In this document: one piece after another, positions 61,645 through 64,000 of the stretch | How the letters are laid out: every line of letters begins with the position of its first letter | How positions within the stretch are numbered: position 1 is the stretch's first letter | NCBI GenBank assembly: GCA_943735955.1 | Contig: OX030956.1 | Coordinates: 15,832,195-15,896,194 of the forward strand | Length of the DNA: 64,000 nt | From: Piscicola geometra | Taxonomy: Eukaryota > Annelida > Clitellata > Hirudinida > Piscicolidae | Direction of reading: 5' to 3' | Made by a program: the position numbers and the translations under genes | The notes under the pieces: generated by a model | Told to the model about the DNA's origin: nothing | The model's database searches: none | The model's input: only the letters and a program-made list of their open reading frames with translations

Positions 61645-62337
61645 GGTGTTGGTTGATATAGACAGCAGTTAAAACAAAATTGTTTCAATCTTATCGTCTC
61701 TTATACGGCCTTATTTTCGTTTCACAAAAATTGAAACTCGATGTCTCACGCTAGTTAACTCTTGTATATTCTATAGGTATACGCATGCTTCGAAACTCAA
61801 GATAATAAAGTTTCAAATGGCAACTCTTGTCAAATGAACTTATTTTGAGATTTGTCTCATGATTGAACGAAAGATTTTTTAAAATTTTTATTTAAACATT
61901 TTTTCACCGGCAATGAAATTCCACGCTAGGCCGAGATCCTCACCGCTCCGGTCGAATGCGCGAGAAAACATGCCTTCACCGGCTTGGGTCCCATTGAAAC
62001 GCGATTATAATCTGTAAACGATTATAAAAAGACCGACCGATCAAATATTTTGAGCTCGAAACGAGTTTCTCAAAAAGCACCTTGAACGTTTGTTATTCCC
62101 CACTGGCCTGATGCGCTGCTTATTCGCTTAAGATAGGCTAACCGTTCAAGGGGACGTCTATTAGCGGCAATAAGCGCGTGATCTCCTATCATCATCACTC
62201 GATCTCGGTAAAGCAGAGATTCGAAGCTGATAAATTATCTTCGATATAGCCGCGTTTACGAGCGGCGACGACTATCGAAGGCGACTAGAAGACTCGTCGA
62301 CTTTAGGCCAGCGACGCTAGTTTTCTTGCTCGTGTAT

Positions 62338-62595
62338 TACCTGGTTGATCCTGCCAGTAGTTATATGCTTGTCTCAAAGATTCGGCTCGTAAATTTTGGT
62401 GACTCTGAATAAATTACGGCTGATCGCACGACCTAGCGTCGGCGACAGATCTTTCAAGTGTGTGCCCTATCAACTTTCGATGGTATGTGATATGCATACC
62501 ACGGTTGTAACGGGTAACGGGGAATCAGGGTTCGATTCCGGAGAGGGAGCATGAGAAACGGCTACCACATCCAAGGAAGGCAGCAGGCGCGCAAA
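62338..62595 (+). rRNA. Truncated 18S rRNA copy 11 (pseudogene)
   Basis: Same structure, with AAATTACGGC and TATGCATACCACGG variants. It is preceded by CTAGTTTTCTTGC. Confidence 0.92.
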
Positions 62596-63083
62596 TTTGT
62601 CTCATGATTGAACGAAAGATTTTTTAAAAATTTCATTTTAAAATTTTTTTCACTGGCAATGAAATTCCACGCTAGGCCGAGATCCTCGCCGCTCCGGTCG
62701 AATGCGCGAGAAAACATGCCTTCACCGGCTTGGGTCCCATTGAAACGCGATTATAATCTGTAAACGATTATAAAAAGACTGACCGATCAAATATTTTGAG
62801 CTCGAAACGAGTTTCTCAAAAAGCACCTTGAACGTTTGTTATTCCCCACTGGCCTGATGCGCTGCTTATTCGCTTAAGATAGGCTAACCGTTCAAGGGGA
62901 CGTCTATTAGCGGCAATAAGCGCGTGATCTCCTATCATCATCACTCGATCTCGGTAAAGCAGAGATTCGAAGCTGATAAATTATCTTCGATATAGCCGCT
63001 TTTACTAGCGGCGACGACTATCGAAGGCGACTAGAAGACTCGTCGACTTTAGGCCAGCGACGCTAGTCTTCTTGCTCGTGTAT

Positions 63084-63341
63084 TACCTGGTTGATCCTGC
63101 CAGTAGTTATATGCTTGTCTCAAAGATTCGGCTCGTAAATTTTGGTGACTCTGTATAAATTACGGCTGATCGCACGACCTAGCGTCGGCGACAGATCTTT
63201 CAAGTGTGTGCCCTATCAACTTTCGATGGTATGTGATATGCTTACCACGGTTGTAACGGGTAACGGGGAATCAGGGTTCGATTCCGGAGAGGGAGCATGA
63301 GAAACGGCTACCACATCCAAGGAAGGCAGCAGGCACGCAAA
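63084..63341 (+). rRNA. Truncated 18S rRNA copy 12 (pseudogene)
   Basis: Same structure, ending GCAGGCACGCAAA. Confidence 0.92.
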
Positions 63342-63758
63342 TTTGTCTCATGATTGAACGAAAGATTTTTTAAAAATTTCATTAAAAATTTTTTTTCACT
63401 GGCAATGAAATTCCACGCTAGGCCGAGATCCTCGCCGCTCCGGTCGAATGCGCGAGAAAACATGCCTTCACCGGCTTGGGTCCCATTGAAACGCGATTAT
63501 AATCCGTAAATTTACTCTTAATTTTCTAAGACTTTCAAGTTTTTCAACGGCATCCGCCGTCGCATCTCCTATCTCCCTCGATGACTGCTCACTTAGTGTA
63601 TTAACAACTCGTTTCGATCTTATCGTCTATTTATCGTAATTAAATTTTTTTTGCTTTATTCACCTCCCTTAGTTAAGGAAAAAGGGTAGATATGACCCCG
63701 CGGGCAGTCTCCGGGAAACCAAAGATTTTTGATTCCGGGGGAAGTATGGTTGCAAGAC

Positions 63759-64000
63759 GATGAAGACGATGAAGACGATGAAGACGATGAAGACGATGAA
63801 GACGGTGAAGACGATGAAGACGATGAAGACGATGAAGACGATGAAGACGATGAAGACGGTGAAAACGATGAAGACGATGAAGACGGTGAAGACGGTGAAG
63901 ACGATGAAGATGAACGATGAAGACGGAGAAGACGGTGAAGATGGTGAAGACGGTGAAGACGGTGAAGACGGTGAAGACGGTGAAGACGATGAAAACGGTG
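63759..64000 (+). repeat. GAAGACGRT minisatellite, unit 6 (runs off the window)
   Basis: About 26 copies to the window edge, including a GATGAACGATGAAGACGGAG phase shift. Its full length is unknown. Confidence 0.95.

Larger units (their letters stand above)
49535..64000 (+). repeat. rDNA-derived composite tandem array
   Basis: Five complete composite units and part of a sixth. Each has a post-minisatellite spacer (GCATGCTTCGAAACTC...), one to three ~745-bp subrepeats beginning GTCTCATGATTGAACGAA and ending in truncated 18S (GGCAGCAGGCGCGCAAA), one truncated subrepeat stopping at ATTATAATCTGTAAA, a unique spacer and a GAAGACGRT minisatellite. Subrepeat numbers per unit in order are 2, 2, 3, 2, 1, 2. 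Subrepeats before the 18S part carry structured spacer sequence, such as CCTTGAACG...CGTTCAAGG and GACTAGAAGAC...GCTAGTCTTC inverted repeats, resembling a 5' external transcribed spacer. Divergence between units is only a few percent. Confidence 0.93.

Noticed and set aside
50097..63341. Functional 18S rRNA genes
   Set aside because: Every copy lacks an internal segment and ends near nucleotide ~400. No 5.8S or 28S sequence is present.

Overview
The window is animal nuclear DNA, most likely from an AT-rich invertebrate. The evidence is a spliced host gene with clean GT-AG introns and consistent phases, many non-LTR (LINE) and hAT-type elements, long micro- and minisatellites, and fragments of metazoan-like 18S rRNA. 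I cannot name the species. Almost everything is repeat-derived. I can support only one host gene and one long intact transposon gene.

Left part (1-30187). A 540-bp (AATC)n tract is followed by decayed transposons: two DUF4371/ZMYM1-like hAT pseudogenes in inverted orientation, a ZBED-type hAT pseudogene, several LINE fragments, a short TIR element with a TATA target duplication, and two copies of a TIR element with GGATAAAAAGTC-type ends. Threaded through this is a glycoside hydrolase family 65 gene on the plus strand, related to PGGHG/ATHL1. Nine exons are visible between 10239 and 24594. The N-terminal exons are not recognisable. All nine exons join in phase without stops, yet the family's FWD catalytic-site motif is replaced, which suggests a pseudoenzyme or a strongly diverged paralogue. 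Its 9.5-kb eighth visible intron holds most of the mobile elements between 12.6 and 21.8 kb.

Right part (30187-64000). This is a large array derived from ribosomal DNA. Composite units contain one to three ~745-bp subrepeats (external-spacer-like sequence plus the first part of 18S rRNA with an internal deletion, truncated near nucleotide ~400 of 18S), then a unique spacer, then a 9-bp GAAGACGRT minisatellite, then a second spacer. One minisatellite block has grown to about 12 kb with higher-order repeats, and its left edge joins an inverted copy of the spacer. Twelve truncated 18S copies are present, with no complete 18S and no 5.8S or 28S.

A DNA transposon of about 5.3 kb (42595-49534 including a nested insertion) sits inside one array unit. 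It has 14-bp terminal inverted repeats, a perfect 8-bp target duplication and a single intact 894-codon gene. The protein has an N-terminal coiled coil and a D...D...CxxH...E pattern resembling RNase H-fold transposases. A hAT element later inserted into its left end, with its own perfect 8-bp duplication. This transposon and the rDNA-derived array are the most interesting parts of the window.
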